Counted from the stretch's first letter, positions 36,250-45,336 are shown. The stretch: DNA of 64,000 bases from Bacillus sp. CH140a_4T (GCF_008923725.1 NZ_WBPF01000016.1:248001-312000); one strand, 5' to 3'. Numbers and translations: made by a program. The notes: generated from the letters alone by a model not told the origin.

Positions 36250-36993
36250 ATGAGCGAGTTATTGCGTGTAGAAAATGTTACAGGAGGGTATACGAAACGA
36301 CCTGTACTAAAAGATGTTTCGTTCTCTGTGAATAAAGGCGAACTTGTCGGCTTAATCGGTTTAAATGGAGCGGGTAAAAGTACGACGATTAAACATATTA
36401 TCGGTTTAATGGAACCGAAAAAAGGAACTGTCACAATTAATGGGAAAACCATTCGTGATGATATGACAGCGTACCGTTCTAGTTTTTCGTTCATCCCAGA
36501 AACACCAGTATTATATGATGAGCTAACGCTAGAAGAACATTTGAAATTAACAGCGATGGCGTACGGTGTTGATGAGAAACAATATGAAGAACGTGTAGGA
36601 CAACTATTACAAGAATTTCGCATGAAAAATCGTTTAAAATGGTTTCCGTCTCATTTCTCAAAAGGGATGAAACAAAAGGTAATGATTATGAGTGCGTTTT
36701 TAGTGGAGCCATCTCTTTACATTGTGGACGAACCTTTCGTTGGGCTTGATCCGTTAGCCATTCAATCACTCCTTCAAATGATGGATCAAATGAAAAAGAG
36801 TGGTGCAGGTATTTTAATGAGTACACATATTTTAGCGACGGCAGAGCGTTATTGTGATTCGTTCATTATTCTTCATCAAGGTGAAGTAAGAGCGAAAGGA
36901 ACATTATCTGAGCTGCAATCACAGTTTAATATGCCAGGTGCAACGTTAGATGATATTTATATTGCATTAACGAAGGAAGAAGATTATGAATAG
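36250..36993 (+). CDS. ecsA: EcsA, ABC transporter ATPase
   Basis: 247 residues. Walker A LIGLNGAGKSTTIKHIIG, signature FSKGMKQKVMIMSAFL (SKGMKQK in place of LSGGQ), Walker B LYIVDEPFVGLDPLA and switch His in LMSTHILATAERY. EcsA drives the EcsB permease; loss in B. subtilis affects exoprotein secretion, PrsA-dependent processing, competence and sporulation, through RasP activity. The next gene overlaps it by 8 bp. Confidence 0.94.
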   Translation: MSELLRVENVTGGYTKRPVLKDVSFSVNKGELVGLIGLNGAGKSTTIKHIIGLMEPKKGTVTINGKTIRDDMTAYRSSFSFIPETPVLYDELTLEEHLKLTAMAYGVDEKQYEERVGQLLQEFRMKNRLKWFPSHFSKGMKQKVMIMSAFLVEPSLYIVDEPFVGLDPLAIQSLLQMMDQMKKSGAGILMSTHILATAERYCDSFIILHQGEVRAKGTLSELQSQFNMPGATLDDIYIALTKEEDYE

Positions 36994-38197
36994 CACAGCA
37001 TTATGGAAAGAACGATTTCGTCACTTTCTAAAAGAAGTTCGTACATACAGTAAATACGTATTTAATGATCATTTGAAATTTATTTTTGTATTTATCATCG
37101 GCGCAGGAGCGTATTATTACCAGCAATGGTTACAAACGTTAACACCTTCGTTTCCGGCGGCGCTCGTTATGGCAGTGTTGCTAGGACTCGTATTAACGGC
37201 CGGATCAATCCAAACGTTATTAAAAGAAGCGGATCTCGTTTACTTACTGCCAGTTGAACAAAAGTTAAAACCATACTTCACAAAGGCATTTCTTTTTACG
37301 TTTATGATTCAGTTATACATAATCGCAATCGTAGCGGCAGCGCTTGCCCCGTTATACTTCCAGCAAATGAAGCAAACAGGAGCGGCTTACATATGGATTG
37401 TACTCGCGTTTGTCATTGTAAAGGCGTGGAACTTATTCGTCGCGTGGGAAAAGTCATTTTTAACAGATCAAAATATACAAAGAGCTGATTGGTTCATTCG
37501 TTTTATTTTAAACGGCTTATTTGTGTACTTCCTTGTAGAGCGTACTTCCGTTATGTTTATTGGCGGAATCGTCCTTCTCATGGTGTTATACCTCGTAGTA
37601 CTGCATCAAATGGTGAAGGGAAAGCCGCTAAACTGGGAGTATTTAATTTCTGAAGAAGGTAAGAAGATGATGCTGCTGTACCGCATCGCGAACATGTTCG
37701 TTGATGTACCTGCATTAAAAGAAAGAGTAGCGCGCCGGAAATGGCTCGATTTCATTCTTTCAATGATTGGTGAAAAGCGTACATATTTATACTTATATAC
37801 GAGAACGTTTTTACGATCTGGTAACTATTTCGGTTTATATGTGCGTCTGCTTGCTCTTGGCGGAGTTATTTTGTACTTCATTCCGTTTTTATATGGACGA
37901 TTTATCGTAAGCCTTATTTTCCTATACTTAATCGGTTATCAGCTATTAACTTTATGGAAGCATCACCGCATGAAGATTTGGCTTGATTTATATCCGGTCG
38001 GGGGAGAAGAGAAGAAGAAAGATTTTCTTACTTTATTAAATGCAATTCTTCTTACTGGCAGCGTTGTATTTACAGTTATATTTGCCCTTGCGACGAAAGA
38101 TTTCATGATGACGGGAATTTTATTAGTCGTAAGCATACTATTTAGTATCGGTTTCGTTTATCAATACGGGGCGAAACGTATTGAGCGTTTAAATTGA
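36986..38197 (+). CDS. ecsB: EcsB, ABC transporter permease
   Basis: 403 residues with about eight membrane helices (LKFIFVFIIGAGAYYYQQWL, ALVMAVLLGLVLTAGSIQTL, others towards the C-terminus) and the EcsB landmark PLNWEYLISEEGKKMMLLYR. It forms the membrane part of the Ecs transporter. Start overlaps ecsA; ecsC follows after 13 bp. Confidence 0.93.
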   Translation: MNSTALWKERFRHFLKEVRTYSKYVFNDHLKFIFVFIIGAGAYYYQQWLQTLTPSFPAALVMAVLLGLVLTAGSIQTLLKEADLVYLLPVEQKLKPYFTKAFLFTFMIQLYIIAIVAAALAPLYFQQMKQTGAAYIWIVLAFVIVKAWNLFVAWEKSFLTDQNIQRADWFIRFILNGLFVYFLVERTSVMFIGGIVLLMVLYLVVLHQMVKGKPLNWEYLISEEGKKMMLLYRIANMFVDVPALKERVARRKWLDFILSMIGEKRTYLYLYTRTFLRSGNYFGLYVRLLALGGVILYFIPFLYGRFIVSLIFLYLIGYQLLTLWKHHRMKIWLDLYPVGGEEKKKDFLTLLNAILLTGSVVFTVIFALATKDFMMTGILLVVSILFSIGFVYQYGAKRIERLN

Positions 38198-38210
38198 AGG
38201 GAATGAACCT

Positions 38211-38918
38211 ATGATTACATACGAAGAGAAGGTTATAAAAGAATTGGAGCAGTGGAAAGCTACATTCATGAAAGATTCTTCTGTGATGACACGGTTCTCT
38301 AAGAAAGTGCAGACGAAAGTACAACAGCTTATTCCGGCGAAAGTGCAAAAAGTATTAACAGAAACGATTCGGATGATGGTGCAGACGATTAGTGCTGGAT
38401 CAAACTTTATAAAGCCGAAATTAAAAGAGACGAACTGGTCATTGCAAAGAAGAGACGACGAAGTACGTAAGAAAATGGATGAGTACAAAAAAATAGCAGC
38501 GGCAGAGGGAGCAGGGACGGGAGCAGGCGGTATTGTCCTTGGCCTTGCTGACTTTCCGCTTTTACTCGGCATTAAAATTAAATTTTTATTCGATGCAGCA
38601 ACATTGTACGGATTTGATACGAGTGAAAAAGAAGAGCGCCTTTTTATCCTTCACGTCTTTCAACTCGCCTTTTCAAGTGACGATCACCGAAAAGAAATAT
38701 GGAAAGCAATCGAAACGTGGGACACAGAAGAAGAAAATCATATGGACTGGGAAAAGTTCCAAACAGAGTACCGAGACTATATCGATTTAGCCAAAATGCT
38801 TCAGCTCGTACCAATAATCGGTGCCCCAGTCGGCGCATATGCGAATTATCAACTACTGCAAAGACTCGGGGAAGTGACGATGAACTGTTATCGTATGCGA
38901 TTGTTGAATAGGGATTAA
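38211..38918 (+). CDS. ecsC: EcsC-family protein
   Basis: 235 residues. The EcsC core is visible: YKKIAAAEGAGTGAGGIVLG, LADFPLLLGIKIKFLFDAAT and YGFDTSEKEERLFILHVFQL, ending with GAPVGAYANYQLLQRLGEVT. Third gene of the ecs operon. Its biochemical role is not established. GAAGGGAATGAACCT precedes the ATG. Confidence 0.92.
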   Translation: MITYEEKVIKELEQWKATFMKDSSVMTRFSKKVQTKVQQLIPAKVQKVLTETIRMMVQTISAGSNFIKPKLKETNWSLQRRDDEVRKKMDEYKKIAAAEGAGTGAGGIVLGLADFPLLLGIKIKFLFDAATLYGFDTSEKEERLFILHVFQLAFSSDDHRKEIWKAIETWDTEEENHMDWEKFQTEYRDYIDLAKMLQLVPIIGAPVGAYANYQLLQRLGEVTMNCYRMRLLNRD

Positions 38919-38922
38919 AAAG

Positions 38923-38958
38923 AAAGCATCCTAAATTGTGATTTAGGATGCTTTTTTT
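38923..38958 (+). terminator. ecs operon terminator
   Basis: AAAGCATCCTAAA pairs with TTTAGGATGCTTT, followed by seven T. It touches the stop of the minus-strand YjcZ-like gene. Confidence 0.9.
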
Positions 38959-39100
38959 AGAAGTTAATGCCGATATAGCTAACTCTGGCAATAATCAATA
39001 CGATGAAGAGTACAATGATGAATGGAAATCCGCTCTTACCATCTTGTCCAGCTTCACCGCCGCCAGTGCCGCCGTTACCACCTTTACCGCCAAGTCCCAT
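38957..39100 (-). CDS. YjcZ-like glycine-rich sporulation miniprotein
   Basis: 47 residues: MGLGGKGGNGGTGGGEAGQD, then a hydrophobic helix FPFIIVLFIVLIIARVSYIG. The Gly-rich front plus one helix matches the YjcZ family found in spores and biofilms. AATAAGGAGGATATTCCT precedes the ATG at 39100; the longer frame is not used. Confidence 0.75.
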   Translation of the reverse strand: MGLGGKGGNGGTGGGEAGQDGKSGFPFIIVLFIVLIIARVSYIGINF

Positions 39101-39187
39101 AGGAATATCCTCCTTATTGTTATATGTTGCTTTTGCTTTATACTTTTCTGTATTTACCAATAAATCCCTCTTACAGCGCTAACTAAC

Positions 39188-39238
39188 TTGCAAATCATTT
39201 CGTTTCATTTTATAATTTATTTACCGACCGGTAAGTAA
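39188..39238 (+). promoter_or_regulatory. Promoter and operator of the TetR gene
   Basis: TTGCAA (39188-39193), 17-bp spacer, TATAAT (39211-39216), followed at 39219-39238 by TTTACCGACCGGTAAGTAAA, a palindrome (TTACC/GGTAA) typical of TetR-family operators. The position supports autorepression. Confidence 0.75.
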
Positions 39239-39256
39239 AAATAAGTGAGGTACAGT

Positions 39257-39838
39257 ATGACAAAGAATTTACAAACATCGCAAAACATTGTTGAGGCATC
39301 ATTTAAACTCATGGCAGAGCACGGCATTGAGAAGATGAGCCTTTCCATGATTGCGAAAGAGGTAGGTATTTCAAAACCGGCTATTTATTATCATTTTTCT
39401 TCTAAAGAAGCGTTAGTCGATTTTTTATTTGAAGAAATTTTTTCTGGGTATCATTTCGTGAGTTATTTCGATAAAGAGCAATATATGAAAGAAAACTTTG
39501 CAGAAAAGTTAATTTCAGATGGTTTACATATGCTCTCTGAATATGAAGGGCAAGAAGGAATATTACGCGTTATAAATGAATTTATCGTAACTGCATCGCG
39601 AAATGAAAAGTATCAGAAACGCTTATTTGAAATACAAGAAGATTTCTTAAATGGTTTCCACGATTTATTGAAGAAAGGTGTGGAACTTGACGTTGTGTCA
39701 CAACATGCAACGGAAGAAAATGCTCATACGTTAGCGCTCGTGATCGATAATATGAGTAATTACATGTTAATGGGATTCGAGTTAAAGTATAAAGAAATTT
39801 GGATTCGAAATGTGAAAAACGTCATGAAGGAGGAATAG
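39257..39838 (+). CDS. TetR-family transcriptional regulator
   Basis: 193 residues. The DNA-binding part reads IVEASFKLMAEHGIEKMSLS and IAKEVGISKPAIYYHFSSKE. The helical C-terminal domain binds an unknown ligand. ATG 39257 follows GTGAGGTACAGT. The next gene starts 3 bp after its stop, so a small membrane protein is co-expressed. Confidence 0.9.
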   Translation: MTKNLQTSQNIVEASFKLMAEHGIEKMSLSMIAKEVGISKPAIYYHFSSKEALVDFLFEEIFSGYHFVSYFDKEQYMKENFAEKLISDGLHMLSEYEGQEGILRVINEFIVTASRNEKYQKRLFEIQEDFLNGFHDLLKKGVELDVVSQHATEENAHTLALVIDNMSNYMLMGFELKYKEIWIRNVKNVMKEE

Positions 39839-39840
39839 AG

Positions 39841-40008
39841 GTGAAAATGCAAAAAAACTGGTGGCTCGGTTTTCTGGGATTCATTGGGATTTATAAAATC
39901 CCAGGTATGATTGAAGCTTTTCAAGCGGATGGAAGTTGGCTTAAGTTAATCGGTTTCATTTGGTTACTTTGGTTCGGATATTTTATTCCTGAGAAGAAAG
40001 ATAATTAA
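39841..40008 (+). CDS. Small membrane protein in the TetR operon
   Basis: 55 residues: NWWLGFLGFIGIYKIPGMIE and LIGFIWLLWFGYFIPEKKDN, two hydrophobic helices. A GTG at 39841 behind GAAGGAGGAATAGAG is the likely start (ATG 39847 possible). It lies 3 bp after the tetR stop. Function unknown; probably co-regulated with tetR. Confidence 0.65.
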   Translation: MKMQKNWWLGFLGFIGIYKIPGMIEAFQADGSWLKLIGFIWLLWFGYFIPEKKDN

Positions 40009-40087
40009 ATTACAATTTTCTGTAAAGTTATGTAAAATATAGATTGAGAGTATTCATATATTAGATTACTAGATTTGGAGTGGTTAC

Positions 40088-40564
40088 ATGGATCCATTGA
40101 AAAATGAAATTCATCCTGACATGGTCAAGGTGTGGAAAGTTCGTGCTGTAATTGAAGAAGGGATTGGTATTCTCGTCATTTTAGCTTACCTTTTCCTCAT
40201 GATAAAGTTTGATTGGTGGGCGTGGATTTTGTACGTGTTAATCGGGTTAACGGTTGCACTAGCACCATTTGAGTACTTCGTATTTCCGAAACTTCGTCAG
40301 CGTTATTATAGCTATCAACTAAATGAAGAAGAACTTGAAATTCAGCACGGTCTTTTCGTCGTAAAGCGCGTATTAGTACCGATGATTCGTGTGCAGCATG
40401 TGACGATTGAACAAGGTCCGATTATGAGAAAATATGGCTTAGCAGAATTACACATTTCAACAGCGGCAACTTCTCACAGCATCCCAGGCTTAACGATGTA
40501 TGAAGCAGAAATGTTGAAAACAAAAATCGCAGAATTAGCGAAAGTGAGTGATGAGGATGTATAA
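40088..40564 (+). CDS. YdbS-like PH-domain membrane protein (pair 1)
   Basis: 158 residues. Two N-terminal helices (GIGILVILAYLFLMIKFDWW, WILYVLIGLTVALAPFEYFV) precede a bacterial PH (YdbS/YdbT, bPH2) domain with QRYYSYQLNEEELEIQHGLF and VKRVLVPMIRVQHVTIEQGP. The next gene overlaps it. B. subtilis YdbS and YdbT form the same pair; a membrane role (antimicrobial resistance in some homologues) is suspected. Confidence 0.85.
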   Translation: MDPLKNEIHPDMVKVWKVRAVIEEGIGILVILAYLFLMIKFDWWAWILYVLIGLTVALAPFEYFVFPKLRQRYYSYQLNEEELEIQHGLFVVKRVLVPMIRVQHVTIEQGPIMRKYGLAELHISTAATSHSIPGLTMYEAEMLKTKIAELAKVSDEDV

Positions 40565-41996
40565 GAGGCAGCATCCCATTACGATGTTATTAGAATTAAA
40601 AATAACAGACTTTATACCACTCATTATTTTCATGTTTAGTTTAAACGGAAAGTTCCCGTTTTGGTATTTAATTCCCGCTGCATTCGGTTTACTCACCGTC
40701 TTTTCAGCGTTTGAAAAATGGTATTACACAACGTATTGGGTTGAAAATAACGTATTACATGTGAAACAAGGGCTCTTTGTGAAGAAGGAGAGCTACTTAA
40801 ATAAAGAACGTGTGCAAACGATTAATACAAGTTCTAACGTGTTATATCAAATGTTTGGCTTAAAGAAAATTCAAATTGAAACAGCTGGTGGGGGCGATGA
40901 TGCAGAAGTTAGCTTAGCTGGTATTACAGTAGAAGAGGCAACAGAGCTTATTGCAATGCTAAATGATCCAACTCCAGAAGTGAAGGCAGAAGAAACATCA
41001 GAAGAAGTAGTAGCAAAAGAAATCGTAACAGAGGAAAAGCAAGCGACTGAATATAAATTAACTTGGAAAGAAATTGTGCTAGCCTCTGTTACATCTGGTC
41101 AGTTTGGACTATTATTCTCATTAATCTTTTTCGTGTATCATCAAGTAGATGAGTACATTCCGAAATGGATAGAGAATAGCGTAAAGTCGTATGTAATGGA
41201 ACATGATATATATGGCTGGATTTTCATGGTAGCCATTTTGATCGTCCTTTCGTGGATTATATCGACAATCGGTTATGCGCTAAAACATGGAGATTTCACG
41301 GTGAATCGAAGGAATGACGAAGTCCGCATTTCGCAAGGATTACTTGAGAAAAAAGAACTCGTGCTAAAATTGCATCGTATTCAAGGTATTACGATAAAAG
41401 AAAGTATTTTACGTCAGCCATTCGGTTATTGCGCTGTGCAAGTAGAAGTTATTCAAGGTAAAGGACTGGGTGACGAGAAAGAAAAAGTTACACTGCACCC
41501 AATCATTCGAAAAGATCGCGTACAACAGTTACTCGCACATTTACAATTACCATACGAACTGAATACAAACATTATTTCATTACCAAAAGCAGCATTGCGC
41601 CGCTATCTCATTGATAGTTTCATCTTTTTCGCTATGTTAGCAATTCCGCTTATTGGAATAAGTATTTACTTTGAAAAGCACTTCATCATGTGGGCATTAA
41701 TTCCGCTCGTGATCCTCATCTTTACACTTGGATACGCAACATTTAAAACAAATGGTTACAGTGTAAACGGAGAGCAAATTATGCTTGTATATCGCAGCGT
41801 CGGAAAATATACAGGGCTTGTTAGAAGAAGGCACGTTCAATCAATGGAAAAGACACAATCATATTTTCAGCGCCGTGCAAATTTATGTACGTATAAGTTC
41901 TCTAATGCATCATCGAATTACAAATTAGAGCATACGAGAGTAGAAGATGCGGAGAGAATGCAGGGTTGGTATAAGAAGGAATTAAGTGAGGGTTAA
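40548..41996 (+). CDS. YdbT-like protein with three PH domains (pair 1)
   Basis: 482 residues: three bPH2 domains, each preceded by membrane helices (YWVENNVLHVKQGLFVKKES; FTVNRRNDEVRISQGLLEKK; GYSVNGEQIMLVYRSVGKYT). An acidic linker rich in Glu (residues 140-165) follows the first. The start is inside the end of the ydbS-like gene (GTG 40548; ATG 40551 and 40557 possible), so translation is coupled. Closely related to the pair at 47165-49052. Confidence 0.85.
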   Translation: MMRMYKRQHPITMLLELKITDFIPLIIFMFSLNGKFPFWYLIPAAFGLLTVFSAFEKWYYTTYWVENNVLHVKQGLFVKKESYLNKERVQTINTSSNVLYQMFGLKKIQIETAGGGDDAEVSLAGITVEEATELIAMLNDPTPEVKAEETSEEVVAKEIVTEEKQATEYKLTWKEIVLASVTSGQFGLLFSLIFFVYHQVDEYIPKWIENSVKSYVMEHDIYGWIFMVAILIVLSWIISTIGYALKHGDFTVNRRNDEVRISQGLLEKKELVLKLHRIQGITIKESILRQPFGYCAVQVEVIQGKGLGDEKEKVTLHPIIRKDRVQQLLAHLQLPYELNTNIISLPKAALRRYLIDSFIFFAMLAIPLIGISIYFEKHFIMWALIPLVILIFTLGYATFKTNGYSVNGEQIMLVYRSVGKYTGLVRRRHVQSMEKTQSYFQRRANLCTYKFSNASSNYKLEHTRVEDAERMQGWYKKELSEG

Positions 41997-42457
41997 TATG
42001 AAAAGGCTTGCCTATTATGAAAGGCAGGCCTTTTGTTATAGAGAAACTAGTAGTTTACACTTTGTGTACCCTGTTTGGAATGTAGTAACTTCAACATCTC
42101 ATGGTCACTAGATGTATTGTGGTAAAAAGACACCCTAAGGTGCCTTTCATCGACTTGGACCATCTTAAATTTAATAATATCCACTATTTTGCAATTATAA
42201 ATATATCAGAAATCTTTCATATTACATTCATGTAGCTGAATTTAATAGAGTTTATTTGGTATGAAAATCTTTAAATATTCTACAATTTATTTTTAGAAAA
42301 AAGAAAAACTCTCACCTGAAATTAAATGTCGCTTGATAGCGATGTGCTGCTATATCTAAAAATATTAAAAAATATGCTATTTCTAGTAATTTAATCCTAT
42401 CATTTTAAGAAAATTTGAATATTATAGTATAAATAAAAAGAAAGGAGGTATGCCAAT
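41997..42457. other. Intergenic region, AT-rich
   Basis: 461 bp with no credible gene on either strand. It holds one minus-strand terminator-like hairpin (42124-42147). The stretch from 42180 to 42440 is almost all A and T with no clear frame; it ends in the promoter area of the Sm-like gene. Confidence 0.5.
42124..42147 (-). terminator. Orphan minus-strand terminator
   Basis: AAAGGCACC-TTA-GGGTGTCTTTTT on the minus strand. No intact minus-strand gene lies upstream, so it may be left from a lost gene or close an unannotated RNA. Confidence 0.5.
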
Positions 42458-42649
42458 ATGAACAATCAAACGTTAGCAATTTTAAAAACATTGTCTCCTG
42501 GTACAAATATTCTATTCCAATTAAACTCTCAAGCTATTACAGAGGGTATTTTCTTAGGTTTTAATAGAAACACAGTTCAGATTAGCTTTAATGGTAGTGT
42601 ATTTTTCGTTTTAGCAAATAAAATTAATGCAATTGCACCTATAACGTAA
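42458..42649 (+). CDS. Small beta-rich protein, possibly Sm-like
   Basis: 63 residues: LSPGTNILFQLNSQAITEGI, FLGFNRNTVQISFNGSVFFV, KINAIAPIT. Alternating strands with a GTNI--QL-S--ITEG-F-GF pattern resemble the small Sm-like barrels of some Bacillus spore coat (DUF2642-type) proteins. The ribosome site AAAGGAGGTATGCCAAT is ideal and a terminator follows at once. Function unknown; a spore-surface role is a guess. Confidence 0.7.
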   Translation: MNNQTLAILKTLSPGTNILFQLNSQAITEGIFLGFNRNTVQISFNGSVFFVLANKINAIAPIT

Positions 42650-42660
42650 AAGTAGTAAGG

Positions 42661-42701
42661 CATAGAAGGCGGTTTTCAACAAACGCCTTCTATATTTTTT
42701 A
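42661..42701 (+). terminator. Rho-independent terminator
   Basis: CATAGAAGGCG pairs with CGCCTTCTAT, followed by ATTTTTTAT. Confidence 0.85.
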
Positions 42702-42960
42702 TATGCTGGATGTGTAAAGTTATGAAAGTATAAAATTGGTTCTCTTATTTATTTCGCTGCTGATATAACTAGACGTATAAGAGGTAGATTATTACAGTTA
42801 ATAAATTTATTCCTTTTAAACTATCTATTGGAATATTTAGGATAGAAGGTTATAATTAAGATTTGTGGATTTGTAATTATGATAGTTTTTGTGAAGTGAA
42901 TCACAAAAACTCGGGGTACTACGATTTAGTTTAATCAAGAAGAGGGAAATATAGATAAAT
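42702..42960. other. Upstream region of the SLH protein
   Basis: About 260 bp without a gene. It ends with a perfect 10-bp inverted repeat (42884-42911) and presumably the promoter of the SLH gene. Confidence 0.5.
42884..42911 (+). promoter_or_regulatory. 10-bp inverted repeat upstream of the SLH gene
   Basis: AGTTTTTGTG (42884-42893) and CACAAAAACT (42902-42911) are perfect inverted copies 8 bp apart, 50 bp before the start. No T run follows, so an operator or a 5'-leader hairpin is more likely than a terminator. Confidence 0.5.
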
Positions 42961-44553
42961 ATGAAGCTTATAAAAATAGCAGTGATAGGTATGATTGCGG
43001 TAGGATTTCTTTCTATTTCTTCAAGTTCTTTAGCTGAAATAGAAAATGTAAATAAAAATGAAGCACAAGCAGCTCCAAGTAGTTTTCCTGATGTTCCGGG
43101 CTGGGTAAAGCCATCAGTAGATTATCTTATAAATAAAAATGTATTATCAGGTATGCCTGATGGTACGTTTTCGCCAAATTTAGAGATAGATAGAGGTGCA
43201 GCCGCAACAATGATGGCGAAAATATTGAACCTTCCTGTCGATCAATCGGCAACGCCTACTTTTGAGGACTCCAAAAGGAACTGGGCAGCTCCATATATTG
43301 CCGCTATAGAAAAAGCGGGTGTTATTAAAGGGGATGGGAACGGGAAATTCAATCCGAATGGAAAGCTAACGAGAGGCGCGATGGCTTCTATGTTAGTAAA
43401 TGCATACAAGTTGCAAGAGAAAGTGACAGGGAATCCTCCAACAGTATTTACAGACTTAAAAGGGCACTGGAGTGAGAAACATGTAAATATTTTGGTTGAA
43501 TTAAGTATTTCAAGTGGATACGGTAATGATAATTGGAAGCCTGATCAAACGATTACTCGTGCTGAAACTGTAAGTTTAGTCGCTCGAACAGATACTTCAA
43601 AAGATAAAGAGTTTAAGCGTAAACAAATTCAAATGTCCAAATCTTTCTTTGCTTATCACGATGCTTCATTATCTTCAGGAATCGCTTTTGAATGTACACC
43701 GCAAACTGTAACAGTGTATGAAGAAAGAGGAGATGGCTGGGTTAAAATCAATACATATCAAGGGTTTAAATGGATTTTATTAAACGAGAAAAGAATTCAT
43801 ATTAATAGAGACTTTTTCACATATGATTATCCAGCAGACTCAGCGAATGTACTGTTAAAATATACACCGCAAATGGTAACAGTAGTGGAAGAAAGAGGTA
43901 CGTGGTTGCGTATAAGAACTGGTGCTGGTCTACAATGGATGAATACGAATGAATCTCGAACAGTTATTGATAACTTAAAAACGATCCAAAATAATCAACA
44001 AGTTATTTTAGTTACAACAAAAGGCTACAATACGAATCAAGCTCAAATTCGTACATTTGAAAATTCAAATGGGAAATGGAGAGAGCAAAAGAATATAAAT
44101 GGATATATTGGGAAAAAAGGTTTTGCAGTTGAGATGAGTGAAAGTGGTATGAGTTCGCCTAGAGGAAAATACACAATTGGTTCAGCGTTCGGTAGACAAG
44201 GAAATCCTGGTACGAAACTACCCTTTATTAATTTAACACCAAATCATGTATGGGTAGATGATTCTAAATCCCCATACTATAATACGCTGCAAGAAAAGCC
44301 AGTAAGAGGTAGATGGAAATCAGCTGAAAATATGTATATCCCGGCGTATGATTATGGATTCGTCATTAATTATAATACCGAATCACGTACACCATACAAA
44401 GGAAGCGCAATCTTCTTCCATGTCTCTACTTCATGGACAGAAGGGTGTACAGGTGTAGATAAACAAAATGTTATTGATATTTTAAGATGGATTGATCCAG
44501 GGAAAAATCCTGTTATTATTCAAACTCCTGAAAATGAACTGACAAATTATTAA
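42961..44553 (+). CDS. S-layer homology (SLH) protein with L,D-transpeptidase domain
   Basis: 530 residues, secreted. Signal peptide KLIKIAVIGMIAVGFLSISS; three SLH repeats at about 43-90 (FPDVPGWVKPSVDYLINKNV), 100-150 (WAAPYIAAIEKAGVIKGDGN) and 162-212 (FTDLKGHWSEKHVNILVELS), which bind pyruvylated cell-wall polysaccharide. Two SH3-like repeats follow (PQTVTVYEERGDGW, PQMVTVVEERGTW). The C-terminal ~170 residues are a YkuD-type L,D-transpeptidase with the catalytic His and Cys in FFHVSTSWTEGCTGVD. It probably cross-links or anchors to peptidoglycan while held on the wall polysaccharide. Confidence 0.88.
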   Translation: MKLIKIAVIGMIAVGFLSISSSSLAEIENVNKNEAQAAPSSFPDVPGWVKPSVDYLINKNVLSGMPDGTFSPNLEIDRGAAATMMAKILNLPVDQSATPTFEDSKRNWAAPYIAAIEKAGVIKGDGNGKFNPNGKLTRGAMASMLVNAYKLQEKVTGNPPTVFTDLKGHWSEKHVNILVELSISSGYGNDNWKPDQTITRAETVSLVARTDTSKDKEFKRKQIQMSKSFFAYHDASLSSGIAFECTPQTVTVYEERGDGWVKINTYQGFKWILLNEKRIHINRDFFTYDYPADSANVLLKYTPQMVTVVEERGTWLRIRTGAGLQWMNTNESRTVIDNLKTIQNNQQVILVTTKGYNTNQAQIRTFENSNGKWREQKNINGYIGKKGFAVEMSESGMSSPRGKYTIGSAFGRQGNPGTKLPFINLTPNHVWVDDSKSPYYNTLQEKPVRGRWKSAENMYIPAYDYGFVINYNTESRTPYKGSAIFFHVSTSWTEGCTGVDKQNVIDILRWIDPGKNPVIIQTPENELTNY

Positions 44554-44592
44554 TTTGATACTCTAAAAAATATAATGTATACGGCATTATTT

Positions 44593-44621
44593 AAAGTCTA
44601 CTTTCATTAGTAGGCTTTTTT
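44593..44621 (+). terminator. SLH gene terminator
   Basis: AAGTCTACT pairs with AGTAGGCTT (G-U allowed), followed by TTTTTTG. Confidence 0.75.
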
Positions 44622-44763
44622 GTTAATCTCAAACGCTAATGGATTATTTCATTAAAAACTTGGATTTACGATACGTTAGGAAGGTTTCATAAACGGTTGT
44701 TTGTAGTTTTTTTGAGACTAATGAATAAATTTTTTAATATATAGGGATTAAAGTGAATAAAAT

Positions 44764-44804
44764 AAAAGGTCAATTTCTTTTCATGTAAAGAAGTTGGCTT
44801 TTTT
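44764..44804 (+). terminator. Orphan terminator
   Basis: GGTCAATTTCTTT pairs with AAAGAAGTTGGCT around TCATGT, followed by six T. About 140 bp after the SLH terminator with no gene between; it may close a small RNA. Confidence 0.6.
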
Positions 44805-44999
44805 ATTTCGCTTTGCTTAGCGTAAGGGATTTTTGTTTCAGAGTACTGTTTATTTTTCAACTTGATGATAATGAGGAGAGATATTTGTATGCTTTTATGA
44901 AGAATCCTTATTTACATTAAGGATTGGAACCGGATTGTTGCCTGAAAATATAGACGGGGGAAAATAATGTAAAAAAACTATTGTATATTTAAAAACCTT

Positions 45000-45079
45000 A
45001 TGTTACATTTATGTTACAGAAGAGTTACAAAACGTAACTTATGTTACGAGTTGTTTTCTTTTGTTTTTCGGTATGTTAC
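45000..45079 (+). repeat. ATGTTAC repeat cluster
   Basis: ATGTTAC at 45000, 45011, 45041 and 45073, GTTAC at 45024 and the inverted GTAAC at 45034. GTTACAAAACGTAAC (45024-45038) is a palindrome. Six cores in 80 bp suggest a multi-site binding region for one regulator. Confidence 0.5.
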
Positions 45080-45273
45080 AAAATGAGGTTCGTAGCAAAA
45101 CGACCGATAATATGTAAAGTTAAAAAAATAGCAACCTAAAAAGAGTTTTTCTATGTGTATAAGAGTGTGTGTAGTAAAGAGCCTGGTGAGAGCTTTACGC
45201 ACATGATTAAAATTCCTTTCTGTCTTTAAAAGAAGAAGAAAACCAACTACCAACTATTTAGGAGTTTTAAGTA

Positions 45274-45336
45274 ATGAGAGTAAATGAAATGTACTTCCTT
45301 TCCCACACACAAAGTACATCTTTATTTTCAGTCTAA
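45274..45336 (+). CDS. Possible 20-residue peptide
   Basis: MRVNEMYFLSHTQSTSLFSV after TTTAGGAGTTTTAAGTA. The frame contains an ATGTACTT/AAGTACAT inverted repeat. Very short, with no conservation evidence available; listed only because of the good ribosome site and its place just before the bcr1 element. Confidence 0.25.
   Translation: MRVNEMYFLSHTQSTSLFSV

Noticed and set aside
45044..45253. 69-residue minus-strand frame
   Set aside because: No ribosome site, low-complexity and AT-driven, overlaps the GTTAC repeat cluster.
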